Positions 27,407 through 35,120 of a stretch of DNA of 64,000 nt are shown here, piece by piece (the stretch's first letter is position 1; each line of letters begins with the position of its first letter). Made by a program: the position numbers and the translations under genes. The stretch is from Leptotrichia hongkongensis (GTDB taxonomy: Bacteria > Fusobacteriota > Fusobacteriia > Fusobacteriales > Leptotrichiaceae): the NCBI RefSeq assembly GCF_007990635.1, contig NZ_AP019846.1:992001-1056000 (forward strand), given 5' to 3'. The notes below the pieces were generated by a model. The model saw nothing but the letters and a program-made list of their open reading frames with translations. It had not been told where the DNA came from and searched no databases.

Positions 27407-28198
27407 ATGAAAATAATTAGTGTAATTAATCCAAAAGGTGGAGCAGGAAAAACAGTAACAGGAATAAATATTGCTTATGCCTTAAAAAATAAAGGAAAAA
27501 AAGTTTTATTGATTGATACAGATCCGAGAGGGGCAATAGCTTCTTATCTTGATATAAGAAATGAAAACACTATTTTTGAAGCATTAAAAGAATGCTATGA
27601 TAATTTGGGAATGGTAGATAAGGAAAAATATATAAACGAAAAAAATGGAGTGGATATAATAATCAGCAATATTTATTTTAATCAGATTGATGAATTTTTC
27701 AAAAAGGAAGGAGATGAAAGCGGACAGGAGCAACTGAAAATATTTAAGGATTTTTTTGAAAACTTTAGTGAATATGACTTTGTAGTCATTGATACGGAAG
27801 GTACTGTAAACAATACAGTCAGAGGAATTTTAAATGTGACGGATTATATCTTTGCACCGTCAAAAGTTTCATTTATAGACACTAATGGACTTAGGGATTT
27901 GCTTGAAATGATGGAAATTGCAAAAGTTGACAATCCGAAAATTAAACTTTATAAAATATTTTTTGTACAAGTAAAGGAAAATACAAAAGTTTTTAAAAAA
28001 GCACATATGGAAATGAAGAATATTTTAAAAGAAATGTATTCAGATATTTATGTGAGAGAAGATTCAAATATATTAAATTCAATGGAAAAGCATAAGGATA
28101 TATTTAGTTTTAAGAAGAGCAGTAATGCGGCTATTGATTATAAAAATTTAGTGAATGAATTTTTGTACAATGAAATATATCCGAATGAAAAAAGATAA
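27407..28198 (+). CDS. ParA-family partition ATPase
   Basis: A 263-residue Walker-type ATPase: NPKGGAGKTVTGINIAYALK at residues 8-27, LLIDTDPRGAIASYL, and EYDFVVIDTEGTVNNTVRG. Such proteins segregate plasmids and excised ICEs, using ATP-driven binding to DNA and a ParB-type partner. The second of two close ATGs (27407) fits the AGGGGGGA ribosome site better. Neighbours downstream, a tiny basic protein and a DUF3102-like protein, are candidate partners. Confidence 0.88.
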   Translation: MKIISVINPKGGAGKTVTGINIAYALKNKGKKVLLIDTDPRGAIASYLDIRNENTIFEALKECYDNLGMVDKEKYINEKNGVDIIISNIYFNQIDEFFKKEGDESGQEQLKIFKDFFENFSEYDFVVIDTEGTVNNTVRGILNVTDYIFAPSKVSFIDTNGLRDLLEMMEIAKVDNPKIKLYKIFFVQVKENTKVFKKAHMEMKNILKEMYSDIYVREDSNILNSMEKHKDIFSFKKSSNAAIDYKNLVNEFLYNEIYPNEKR

Positions 28199-28322
28199 GA
28201 AGATTAAATTGGATATTCGCTGTTATGAAACTTTAATAGTTAACGAGAAACAAAAAGAATACATCATAAAAGAAATTAGAAAAAGAAAAAATATCAAAAT
28301 AACTGATACAGGAAGGGGTTGA
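28185..28322 (+). CDS. tiny basic protein overlapping parA, possible partition partner
   Basis: A 45-residue frame (MKKDKKIKLDIRCYETLIVN, KQKEYIIKEIRKRKNIK) that overlaps the parA stop by 14 bases and ends 3 bases before the next ATG. Tight packing supports a real gene. Its size, charge and position suit a small ParG/ParR-like DNA-binding partner of ParA, but this is inference. Confidence 0.45.
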   Translation: MKKDKKIKLDIRCYETLIVNEKQKEYIIKEIRKRKNIKITDTGRG

Positions 28323-28325
28323 AAA

Positions 28326-28607
28326 ATGGATGATTTTTTTGAAAGATTTGGTTTGCTAGGAGCCGCATTAATGATGTGTATACTTATGTTACTATACTCA
28401 ATTTTAATGATTTTTTTTCACCAAGAGTCAAAAAGAAAAGAAAAAGAACAGCAAGAAATATTGAATTTATGCAAAACAAATAAAGTTTTAAAAACATATA
28501 CAGCAGATAATGGGACAGAGTTTTATGTAACACTTGAAAACAATCAGATTTATAAGGTTGATAAGGATAAATTTGGATATTACATAGTTGGTGAATATTG
28601 CAAATAA
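28326..28607 (+). CDS. membrane-anchored small protein, paralogue A
   Basis: A 93-residue protein with one membrane helix (residues 9-31) and an extracytoplasmic or cytoplasmic tail with two cysteines: KEQQEILNLCKTNKVLKTY, GTEFYVTLENNQIYKVDKDK, and the end VGEYCK. The tail is closely paralogous to the protein at 30183-30467. AGGAAGGGG precedes the ATG. Function unknown. Confidence 0.65.
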   Translation: MDDFFERFGLLGAALMMCILMLLYSILMIFFHQESKRKEKEQQEILNLCKTNKVLKTYTADNGTEFYVTLENNQIYKVDKDKFGYYIVGEYCK

Positions 28608-28634
28608 AAAAATTGAACGGATTTATTATATATT

Positions 28635-28775
28635 ATGATTTTAAGTATTGCTGCAATTATATTAGTAATATTTATAATATTAATTGCTATATTAATAACA
28701 GTTGAAATAATGATAACAATGATATATGTACATTTATTATTTTTTTCAAAATGTTTTAAAGCATTAAAAAAATAA
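28635..28775 (+). CDS. possible single-helix membrane peptide
   Basis: A 46-residue frame that is almost entirely hydrophobic (MILSIAAIILVIFIILIAIL) and ends FKALKK. No clear ribosome site; AT-rich DNA easily yields such frames. Confidence 0.25.
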   Translation: MILSIAAIILVIFIILIAILITVEIMITMIYVHLLFFSKCFKALKK

Positions 28776-28800
28776 ATTGAAAATTAAAGATAAAAATAGT

Positions 28801-28820
28801 TTTTCTCACGCGTGGGAAAA
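28801..28820. promoter_or_regulatory. ICE palindrome, site 2
   Basis: TTTTCTCACGCGTGGGAAAA, one mismatch from the site at 21965. It lies just before the 18-bp inverted repeat in the leader of the DUF3102-like gene. Confidence 0.65.
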
Positions 28821-28833
28821 TTAAAAAGACAAT

Positions 28834-28881
28834 GACAATTAAATAACTGTGATTCAATTTTTACACAGTTATTTAATTGTC
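28834..28881 (+). promoter_or_regulatory. 18-bp perfect inverted repeat, attenuator-like
   Basis: GACAATTAAATAACTGTG (28834-28851) and CACAGTTATTTAATTGTC (28864-28881) are exact reverse complements with a 12-base loop. TATAATTTTTTAG follows, so it could act as a terminator; the DUF3102-like gene starts 25 bases later. It may also end transcription from upstream. Confidence 0.7.
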
Positions 28882-28905
28882 TATAATTTTTTAGTAGGAG
28901 GTATT

Positions 28906-29514
28906 ATGGATAGACAAGAATTGTTAAGTATTAATAAGGACAGAAAAATGGAAGTTGAAAGTTATCATAGCAATTTTGATTTTTATAAATATGAGATAAC
29001 TGATGAAAGTGTAATAAGGGAAGTAACTCAGACTGAAGAAGATATACAGCAGATTGGAAAGTTTATGGCAAAAAAGGCTCTTGAAATGGGAAGAAAGTTG
29101 AAAAGAGTCCAAGAAATTTTATCAAGTCACGGAACAGGAACATTTGTAGCCTGGTTTACTTCATTAGGGCTTGATAAAAATATGGTTTATCGTGAAATTA
29201 ACAGGTGGGAACAGTTTGAAAAATACAGAAATCCTGCAATTGCGGAAGCAAGTGTTAGGACATTGGAATATATAAAGAAAAACAATAATAAACTCGAAGA
29301 AGCAGAGATTGTAGAAATTCTTGAAGATCCAGTTGAAGCGGCTAAAAAGATTAAGGAAATAGAGAAAAAAGGCAAGAAAGAAGCAGAAATTGGCTTTGAT
29401 GAAAAAATAAAGAAATTAAATGAGAAAATTGAGAAAGCATATAAAAATATTGAAAAATGGGAGATGGAAATTAATAAACTGAAAGGTAGGAATGATGATT
29501 TTGAAGAAGATTGA
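28906..29514 (+). CDS. DUF3102-like DNA-binding protein
   Basis: A 202-residue protein. Residues about 50-100 (GKFMAKKALEMGRKLKRVQE, HGTGTFVAWFTSLGLDKNMV, YREINRWEQF) match the layout of DUF3102 proteins from plasmids and ICEs: an HG(x)F-W segment followed by a helix-turn-helix. The rest is a charged coiled coil (about 140-195). The start at 28906 follows AGGAGG. A ParB-like or regulatory role is plausible because it sits by parA and between two palindromes. Confidence 0.65.
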   Translation: MDRQELLSINKDRKMEVESYHSNFDFYKYEITDESVIREVTQTEEDIQQIGKFMAKKALEMGRKLKRVQEILSSHGTGTFVAWFTSLGLDKNMVYREINRWEQFEKYRNPAIAEASVRTLEYIKKNNNKLEEAEIVEILEDPVEAAKKIKEIEKKGKKEAEIGFDEKIKKLNEKIEKAYKNIEKWEMEINKLKGRNDDFEED

Positions 29515-29599
29515 TAAAAGTAAAATACATTCAATAAAGATTGATGACAAAAGTCGATTATTAATTACTGGGGATGTTATTTTGATGAATATAAATTGA
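29492..29599 (+). CDS. possible 35-residue protein overlapping the DUF3102-like gene
   Basis: ATG at 29492 follows GGTAGG and reads MMILKKIDKSKIHSIKIDDK, ending GDVILMNIN. It overlaps the previous gene by 23 bases. It has no known family. Confidence 0.3.
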   Translation: MMILKKIDKSKIHSIKIDDKSRLLITGDVILMNIN

Positions 29600-29609
29600 T
29601 TTAAATGGT

Positions 29610-29629
29610 TTTTCTCACGCGTGAGAAAA
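29610..29629. promoter_or_regulatory. ICE palindrome, site 3
   Basis: TTTTCTCACGCGTGAGAAAA, identical to site 1 and also followed by TCAAAATTA. It precedes the small genes at 29664 and 29725. Confidence 0.7.
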
Positions 29630-29663
29630 TCAAAATTATTTAAGGGAGGATAAAAAACAGAAT

Positions 29664-29738
29664 ATGAAAGAAAAAGAATTAAAAAAATTTTTTAAAGAAA
29701 TAGAAGAGGAGAATAAGTCAGAAGATGAAAAATATTAA
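29664..29738 (+). CDS. possible 24-residue acidic peptide
   Basis: ATG at 29664, 14 bases after GGGAGGA, reads MKEKELKKFFKEIEEENKSE and ends DEKY. It overlaps the next gene by 14 bases. Weak evidence. Confidence 0.25.
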   Translation: MKEKELKKFFKEIEEENKSEDEKY

Positions 29739-30027
29739 AAAAAAATGGAGAGAGAAATTAATTATGAAAAGTAGAAGTTTTAAAGAGGTGCTTACAGAGT
29801 TTAAAGACAGATTAATGAAAGTAATTTTATTAATATTTTCTTGGAAAATTTTTTTTGAAAGATTGAAACCAATATCAACAATGTCTTCATTAGAAATGAC
29901 TTTTTTGTTTGCAGGGTTATTAGGAATTGTTTATTTTGGCATTCTTCTTATAATATCGTTTATATCAATAATCATATTAATAATCATTAAAATTTTGAAA
30001 ATAAAGAAAAAAGGAGAATACAAATAA
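29725..30027 (+). CDS. small two-helix membrane protein
   Basis: A 100-residue protein with a basic N-terminal half and two hydrophobic helices (MTFLFAGLLGIVYFGILLII and FISIIILIIIKILK) ending KIKKKGEYK. It has no recognised family. An internal ATG at 29764 is an alternative start. Confidence 0.5.
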   Translation: MKNIKKKWREKLIMKSRSFKEVLTEFKDRLMKVILLIFSWKIFFERLKPISTMSSLEMTFLFAGLLGIVYFGILLIISFISIIILIIIKILKIKKKGEYK

Positions 30028-30182
30028 ATATAGAATCACAGAAAAAAAATGATAAGTCAAATTTATGGTTAATCTGTTTAATGTTCCTTATTTTTATAAA
30101 TAATGGGATTTAAGACAATAGAAGAAATTGATTATAAATAATGACGTTTATAATTTACAAAAAGAAATCGTTAGGAGGAAAA

Positions 30183-30467
30183 ATGAAACATTTTGTTAAA
30201 GTATCGATGATTTTAGGAACATTCATAATTGTTATGGGTATAATAAAATTTCAAGAAAATAATTTAAAAAATAAAACAAAAGAAAATAAAGATGTTCAGG
30301 AAAAGCGGCAACAGGAAATCTTAGATATATGCAGAACAAATAAAGTTATGAAGATATATAGTCAAAATGATGGTGAAAATTTTTATGTTGTTCTTGAGAA
30401 TAAAAATATTTATAAAGTTGATGAAGATAAATTGGGAAATTATGCAATTGGAGAATATTGTAAATAA
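30183..30467 (+). CDS. membrane-anchored small protein, paralogue B
   Basis: A 94-residue protein with one membrane helix (VSMILGTFIIVMGII) and a tail RQQEILDICRTNKVMKIYSQ, FYVVLENKNIYKVDEDKLGN, ending IGEYCK, paralogous to the protein at 28326. TTAGGAGGAAAA precedes the ATG, the same leader sequence that precedes ssb at 31913. Function unknown. Confidence 0.65.
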   Translation: MKHFVKVSMILGTFIIVMGIIKFQENNLKNKTKENKDVQEKRQQEILDICRTNKVMKIYSQNDGENFYVVLENKNIYKVDEDKLGNYAIGEYCK

Positions 30468-30487
30468 ATATAATTATCAAAAGTATA

Positions 30488-30511
30488 ATTTTTATTACAC
30501 GCGATAAAATT
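30488..30511. promoter_or_regulatory. degenerate ICE palindrome, site 4
   Basis: ATTTTTATTACACGCGATAAAA keeps the CACGCG core and the following TTCAAAATTA found at the other sites, but the arms are degraded. It lies in front of the gene at 30541. Confidence 0.35.
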
Positions 30512-30540
30512 CAAAATTAAAAGGAGAGCAGTATAAATAT

Positions 30541-31059
30541 ATGAATATAATAAATGATGTATTAAATAATAAAATTCAGATTCAGATTGATGAAAGGACA
30601 ATAGATATAAATGATATTGAAAAAGTGGAAAGAAAGCCATTTTCATTTAAGGAATTTAGATTAAATATAAAATTGAAAACAGGAGAAGTGATTCAGAAAA
30701 ATTTTAAATCGCTTGCTGAAATGCATAAAAATTATGAAAAATTTATAACAGAAGCTGGATTTGATTTTTCAGGAAAACTAAGAAAAGAAAGGTTGAAGTA
30801 TATAAATGGAAATATATATTTAAAAAATTTAATAATTCTTTCCAATGAACTGATAGGTATAAGGCGAATAGAAGAATTAAGAAAAGGATTAAAATTAGTG
30901 ATGTATCATGGAATAAAAGGAGCATATGATATAAAAATAGAATTATTTTTGAAAGGTGGAGGTACTGTTATTTTAGAAATGGCAAATGAACAATATGCTC
31001 AATATGATTTTAATCAGTTAAGAGAAATATTTGAATCAAGAAAAAATATAATAGAATAA
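30541..31059 (+). CDS. hypothetical ICE protein
   Basis: A 172-residue soluble alpha/beta protein (IDERTIDINDIEKVERKPF and GTVILEMANEQYAQYDFNQL) with AAAGGAGAGC upstream. It may be two PH-like repeats, since both halves alternate strands and end in a helix. No family is recognised. Confidence 0.55.
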   Translation: MNIINDVLNNKIQIQIDERTIDINDIEKVERKPFSFKEFRLNIKLKTGEVIQKNFKSLAEMHKNYEKFITEAGFDFSGKLRKERLKYINGNIYLKNLIILSNELIGIRRIEELRKGLKLVMYHGIKGAYDIKIELFLKGGGTVILEMANEQYAQYDFNQLREIFESRKNIIE

Positions 31060-31074
31060 GAGGATGTGAGTGAT

Positions 31075-31557
31075 ATGAAAAAAATTTTAGTTATGATAGT
31101 GGCAGTTGCTTTATTGTCATGTGATAAGAATAATTATAAAGAAATGACAAATGATATGGAAAAAATTGTAAATGAAGAGAAGAAAACGATTAAAGTGGTA
31201 GAGCCTATTTATAATGGTCTATCAAGCATATCCGTAGGTAAATTGGCAGCAAAAACAGAAAATCAATATTTGGAGGAACTAAAAATAGTTGATGTTGAAA
31301 ATATAAAAAAGTTAAATGAGAAATTTAAAAATAAATACAGTAGTGTAAAATTAGATCCAAAAACAGGTTATGAGGAATCTTGTGCAAAAGCACGAGAAGA
31401 TTATGTTGAATATGTAGATGTTTTTTTAAAAATGTTTGAAGAATATAAAGCAGGAGCTATTGCTAAGGAAAAACAATTTTCATGGCCAGTAGTAAATTTA
31501 AGAAGTAATGTAAATAGTCAGGAAGGGCTTTTAAGGTCTTGTAGATTGGTAAAATAA
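31075..31557 (+). CDS. lipoprotein, function unknown
   Basis: A 160-residue protein with a signal ending VALLSC (lipobox, cysteine near residue 18), followed by a helical, lysine-rich mature part with two further cysteines. It may be a VirB7-like stabiliser or an entry-exclusion lipoprotein; size fits the latter better. GAGGATGTG precedes ATG 31075. Confidence 0.6.
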   Translation: MKKILVMIVAVALLSCDKNNYKEMTNDMEKIVNEEKKTIKVVEPIYNGLSSISVGKLAAKTENQYLEELKIVDVENIKKLNEKFKNKYSSVKLDPKTGYEESCAKAREDYVEYVDVFLKMFEEYKAGAIAKEKQFSWPVVNLRSNVNSQEGLLRSCRLVK

Positions 31558-31598
31558 TAGAAATTGAAAAAACAAATATAATTAAACAGGAGTAAAAA

Positions 31599-31847
31599 AT
31601 GTTTGTAAGGCTAGTGGATAAAAAATCAAAACAAGGTGTGGCAATAAATATAAATACGATATTATATGTATCAGAGAGGAAGGAAGAGAATAGAAATTTT
31701 TTATGTATTGAAACAATAAAAGGAGTATACAAGATTTATTTTGAAAGTGAAGAGGCTAGAAGTAAAGCATTTGAAGCCTTAATCAGAAAAAAAGGTATTT
31801 TAAATTTAGAAGGTGTTGAACAGAGTTTTTTTAGAAGTATAAAGTAA
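31599..31847 (+). CDS. small hypothetical protein
   Basis: An 82-residue soluble protein (MFVRLVDKKSKQGVAININT, KGVYKIYFESEEARSKAFEA) that reads like a short beta domain closed by a helix. Ribosome site AGGAG. No family is recognised. A terminator follows. Confidence 0.5.
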   Translation: MFVRLVDKKSKQGVAININTILYVSERKEENRNFLCIETIKGVYKIYFESEEARSKAFEALIRKKGILNLEGVEQSFFRSIK

Positions 31848-31855
31848 AATAAAAT

Positions 31856-31896
31856 AAAACTAATCATAAATTTAAATACATTTATGATTAGTTTTT
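31856..31896 (+). terminator. intrinsic terminator ahead of ssb
   Basis: AAACTAATCATAAA pairs with TTTATGATTAGTTT (14 bp) followed by TTG. It ends only 17 bases before the ssb ATG, so ssb expression may depend on readthrough. Confidence 0.7.
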
Positions 31897-31912
31897 GTCG
31901 TTAGGAGGAAAA

Positions 31913-32230
31913 ATGAATACACTTATTTTTAGTGGAAGAGTAACATTTAATCCTGAAATGATTTCAATTTCAGAAAAAAATGTTTGTAATTTTAGAATAG
32001 CCGCAAAAAAGAAATTTAAGGAAGAAACACAATTTTTATTATGTGTTGCTTTTGGTAATGTAGCAACATTAATACATCAGTATGTAAAAAAGGGAGCAAA
32101 AATAATTGTAAATGGTTATCTAGAATTACAAGAGTATGAAGATGAGAATGGAAAAAGAATAATACCTAAATGTATAGTTAAAGAGTTTAAATTAATGGAT
32201 TTTGTAGAAGAAGAGTATGAATATTTTTAA
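31913..32230 (+). CDS. ssb: single-stranded DNA-binding protein
   Basis: A 105-residue OB-fold protein: NTLIFSGRVTFNPEM, VCNFRIAAKKKFKEETQFLL, KKGAKIIVNGYLELQEYEDE. It lacks the long acidic C-terminal tail of housekeeping SSB but ends EEEYEYF, an aromatic-tipped acidic end. It would protect single-stranded ICE DNA during transfer. ATG 31913 follows TTAGGAGGAAAA. Confidence 0.82.
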   Translation: MNTLIFSGRVTFNPEMISISEKNVCNFRIAAKKKFKEETQFLLCVAFGNVATLIHQYVKKGAKIIVNGYLELQEYEDENGKRIIPKCIVKEFKLMDFVEEEYEYF

Positions 32231-32248
32231 ATTATTTTGGAGGAAAAT

Positions 32249-32653
32249 ATGAAAATATACGATATAAGATTATTGAAAACAACAACAGGAAAAAAACATA
32301 TAAAATTTTTTTATAAAACGTTACTTAAAGGAAAAGTAAGAGAATCAACAAAAATTTTTGCACAAAATGTAAAATTATTAGAAAATAAAAAGATAGATGA
32401 TACAAAAATAAAGGAATACATAAGTGAAAAGAAATTTATTAAAATTATGAAAATGGCAAAAATAAGCGATAATAAAATGGGAGGATACAGTATGAAATTA
32501 TATAAAAATAATGAGATATGGTTTTATAAAATTGAAAATACTTCAGATGTTGATATAAACTTTAAAGATTGTGATATTTTATTAGACAGAAATTTTTTTA
32601 TAAATGATAGATATATAAAATATGTGATTATAAAAAATAATACGGGGGTATAA
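32249..32653 (+). CDS. hypothetical protein upstream of the relaxase
   Basis: A 134-residue basic protein (MKIYDIRLLKTTTGKKHIKF, FYKIENTSDVDINFKDCDIL) with TTGGAGGAA as ribosome site. It ends 2 bases before the relaxase start codon, so it is probably co-translated and may be an auxiliary relaxosome protein. No family is recognised. Confidence 0.5.
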   Translation: MKIYDIRLLKTTTGKKHIKFFYKTLLKGKVRESTKIFAQNVKLLENKKIDDTKIKEYISEKKFIKIMKMAKISDNKMGGYSMKLYKNNEIWFYKIENTSDVDINFKDCDILLDRNFFINDRYIKYVIIKNNTGV

Positions 32654-32655
32654 TC

Positions 32656-34389
32656 GTGGCAATATTTCATCTTAGAATGAAAAAAAGTAAAAGAGGAAGT
32701 AGCTATATTCCGCCTGCTGCACATTTGGATTATATAAACAGAGATGAAAAATATGGTAAAAAAGAGGACTTACTTTTTAAGGAAGTAAGGAATCTTCCTG
32801 AAGAGTTTAGCGATATTAAAGATTTTTGGAAATGTGCAGAAACCTATGAGAGAAAAAACTCTAATCTGTACAGGGAACTTGAAATTTCATTACCGAGAGA
32901 GTTTACTCCTGAAGAAAATAAAAAGATGGTGGATAATTTTTGTGAAAATCTTTTTGGAAAAGAATATGTGTATAACTATGCAATTCACAATCCAAAAAGT
33001 TTTGATGGAGATATGCAGCCACACGTGCATATAATGTTTTTTGAAAGAAAAATTGATGATATTAAAAGGGATAAGGATAAGTATTTTAAGAGATATAATA
33101 CTAAAAATATAGAAAAAGGCGGATGGGAAAAGGATAAAAAATGGAGAGAAAGAAGCACGTTAAAAAATATAAGAAAAGAGTGGGAAACATTTTTAAATTT
33201 TGAACTTGAAAAAAAAGGAATAGAGAAAGTAAGTGCAAAATCGTTAAAGGATCAGAAAAGGGATGCGGAAAATAATAATGACTATAAGAAAGTTTATGAG
33301 TTAAATCGTGAAGCAATAAATATTGATGGAAAGATTTTGTATAGAAAAGAAAGTGAGCTAAGTGATAAGGAAAAAGTTAAGAAGAGAATATTTATTAAAA
33401 GCAGAATTTTAAAAGCTGGAACAGATTTAATGAAAAAACTGCTTGAAAAATTGAAAAAACTGGAAAGGGAATATGAAGATTTAAAAAGAGATAAAATAGG
33501 AGATTTAGAAAATTTGGAAAAACTGAGGGGGTTAGAAGAGAGTATAAGAGATATAAAAAAGAAGATGTCAAAAGATAAAATTGAGAATACTGTGTACAAC
33601 TTGATGACGGATAAAAAGTACTATAAATTTCTGAATGAGAACAAAAAAATTGACAAGGAACTAAAAAATATAAAAGATAAAAATAGAATAAAATATTTAA
33701 AAATTACAAAAGAAAAGAATTTAAAAAATTTAGAAAGTTTAAGAAATGAAATTCAGAACGACTGGAAAAAGAAGTATATTTTTGATAAAAGAGTTGGAAA
33801 TATTAGGGAAAAATATTTAAGGAAAATTGCAAATTTTGAAGATGAAAAAGACACGATATATGAAAATTTAAAAGAGAAAAACATTAAATACAATAATGAA
33901 AAAAATGGACTGTATAATATAAATCATTTGCAATTTATTTATGAAAAAAATGGACTGAAAGAGATAAATAGAATTGAAAAAGAACTAAAAAAATTAGTAA
34001 AAGAGTTAGATAAAAATGAGGAAATAGTCAGTCAGGAAACTTTGATAAAAGATAAATATTCAAATTATGAATTTTCAAAATTGGAGAAAAATATTGCGGA
34101 GAGTAAGATTAAAATAGAAGGACTGCAAAAAGAACTTAACAAAAATTTGGATATAAGTGAACAAAAATATTACTTGGACTGGTTAAAAAGAGAAGTAAAA
34201 ATAAAGGAAGATTATGAGGCAAGAAAAGAAAATATTGAAATAAAAATTCAAAAAAAATTGCAGGATGAACTTTTAAAAAATGGTAATTCCAAAGTTCAGG
34301 AAAGGGAAAAAGTTAAAAAAATTATCAAGAATATAGAAGCCATAAAAGTATTGGATAAGAAAAAAGATTGTCTGAAAAACGACAAGTAA
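32656..34389 (+). CDS. MobA/MobL-family relaxase
   Basis: The relaxase nicks the ICE at oriT and stays bound to the 5' end. The 577-residue protein starts with GTG after GGGGG. It has the MobQ-type signature: the N-terminal AIFHLRMKKSKRGSSYIPPA, RELEISLPREF, and the metal site DMQPHVHIMFFER. After residue 230 it is a long lysine/glutamate coiled coil. Two in-frame stops separate it from a readable 40-codon tail (34396-34518). It is the likely initiator of transfer. Confidence 0.88.
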   Translation: MAIFHLRMKKSKRGSSYIPPAAHLDYINRDEKYGKKEDLLFKEVRNLPEEFSDIKDFWKCAETYERKNSNLYRELEISLPREFTPEENKKMVDNFCENLFGKEYVYNYAIHNPKSFDGDMQPHVHIMFFERKIDDIKRDKDKYFKRYNTKNIEKGGWEKDKKWRERSTLKNIRKEWETFLNFELEKKGIEKVSAKSLKDQKRDAENNNDYKKVYELNREAINIDGKILYRKESELSDKEKVKKRIFIKSRILKAGTDLMKKLLEKLKKLEREYEDLKRDKIGDLENLEKLRGLEESIRDIKKKMSKDKIENTVYNLMTDKKYYKFLNENKKIDKELKNIKDKNRIKYLKITKEKNLKNLESLRNEIQNDWKKKYIFDKRVGNIREKYLRKIANFEDEKDTIYENLKEKNIKYNNEKNGLYNINHLQFIYEKNGLKEINRIEKELKKLVKELDKNEEIVSQETLIKDKYSNYEFSKLEKNIAESKIKIEGLQKELNKNLDISEQKYYLDWLKREVKIKEDYEARKENIEIKIQKKLQDELLKNGNSKVQEREKVKKIIKNIEAIKVLDKKKDCLKNDK

Positions 34390-34518
34390 GTATAAAAATG
34401 TAACAGGAAAAAGAAAAGTAAAAATTTAAACGGTGCAAATTATGATAAAAATTTAGGAGGTATAAGTGGTGATTTTAGAATGGAAGATATGGAAGTTTTA
34501 GATGAGCTGGAAAGATAA
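34390..34518 (+). other. detached in-frame tail of the relaxase
   Basis: The same frame as the relaxase continues through TAA-GTA-TAA and then stays open for 40 codons (NLNGANYDKNLGGISGDFRM, EDMEVLDELER, stop at 34518). Such a Gly/Asp-rich end with an acidic helix looks like a former relaxase C-terminus. It could also be translated from the ATG at 34480 as a 12-residue peptide. Confidence 0.45.
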
Positions 34519-34584
34519 AAAAATTATATATTTAAAAATTTTTGTGGTATAATTAAAATAAAGAATGAATGGAAGTGATTAATT

Positions 34585-34827
34585 ATGATAAAGGATCCAA
34601 GAAATCCAATGCCAGAACCTCAAGATATAATAAAATCTATAATAGGAGTTATTATACTGATGTATTCAATTTTTAAAATTGCAATAGACTTAACATTAAT
34701 TTTTTTAATATACAGGTTATTTAATCCTTCTGGAAAGATTACTATGGGATTTTTAGTAAAAGGCTGGCTTGTATTATACCTGATAAAAACTTTTGTAAAA
34801 ACTGTTAATGAGAGTAAATATAAATAA
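34585..34827 (+). CDS. small membrane protein
   Basis: An 80-residue protein with two to three hydrophobic helices (SIIGVIILMYSIFKIAIDLT, MGFLVKGWLVLYLIKTFVKT). It lies between the relaxase and the transfer operon and is followed by a terminator. No family is recognised. Confidence 0.5.
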   Translation: MIKDPRNPMPEPQDIIKSIIGVIILMYSIFKIAIDLTLIFLIYRLFNPSGKITMGFLVKGWLVLYLIKTFVKTVNESKYK

Positions 34828-34831
34828 ATTT

Positions 34832-34860
34832 AGGGGCAGTAAAAAACTGTCCTTTTTTTT
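34832..34860 (+). terminator. intrinsic terminator
   Basis: GGGCAGT and ACTGTCC (7 bp with one G-T) followed by eight T. It ends the left ICE operon. Confidence 0.7.
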
Positions 34861-34910
34861 AAAAATAAGTTTTTGAAGGTATAAATATTATTAATTTCTT
34901 AGAAATTAAA

Positions 34911-35060
34911 CACGAACGAAGTGAGTTTTTGAGTGTAAACGAAAGCCATTTTTTCACAATTTTTTGTGGCAAAAAAATCACGGTAAGTTTCTAAAAATTT
35001 TTAAATTTGAGAAACTGGTAAGCGTGCTTTCCAAAATTTAGAAAAATTTAGGAAAGTTTA
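34911..35060. repeat. multi-hairpin non-coding block, oriT or RNA candidate
   Basis: This non-coding stretch holds several inverted repeats: GTTTCT with AGAAAC around 34986-35014, CTTTCC with GGAAAG around 35029-35058, and CACAATTTTTTGTG (34957-34970). The first 40 bases (ACGAACGAAGTGAGTTTTTG) are GC-richer than the flanks. Its position between relaxase and transfer operon suits an origin of transfer, but no nick site is recognised. Confidence 0.4.
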
Positions 35061-35085
35061 TGGGGAAAAAATTTTAAAAAAGAAC

Positions 35086-35114
35086 TTGACTTTTTGAAAA
35101 AATTGAAGTAATAT
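35086..35114 (+). promoter_or_regulatory. promoter of the transfer operon leader
   Basis: TTGACT and TAATAT with a 17-base spacer. Transcription would start near 35121, at the head of the structured leader. Confidence 0.65.
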
Positions 35115-35120
35115 TAGTAT

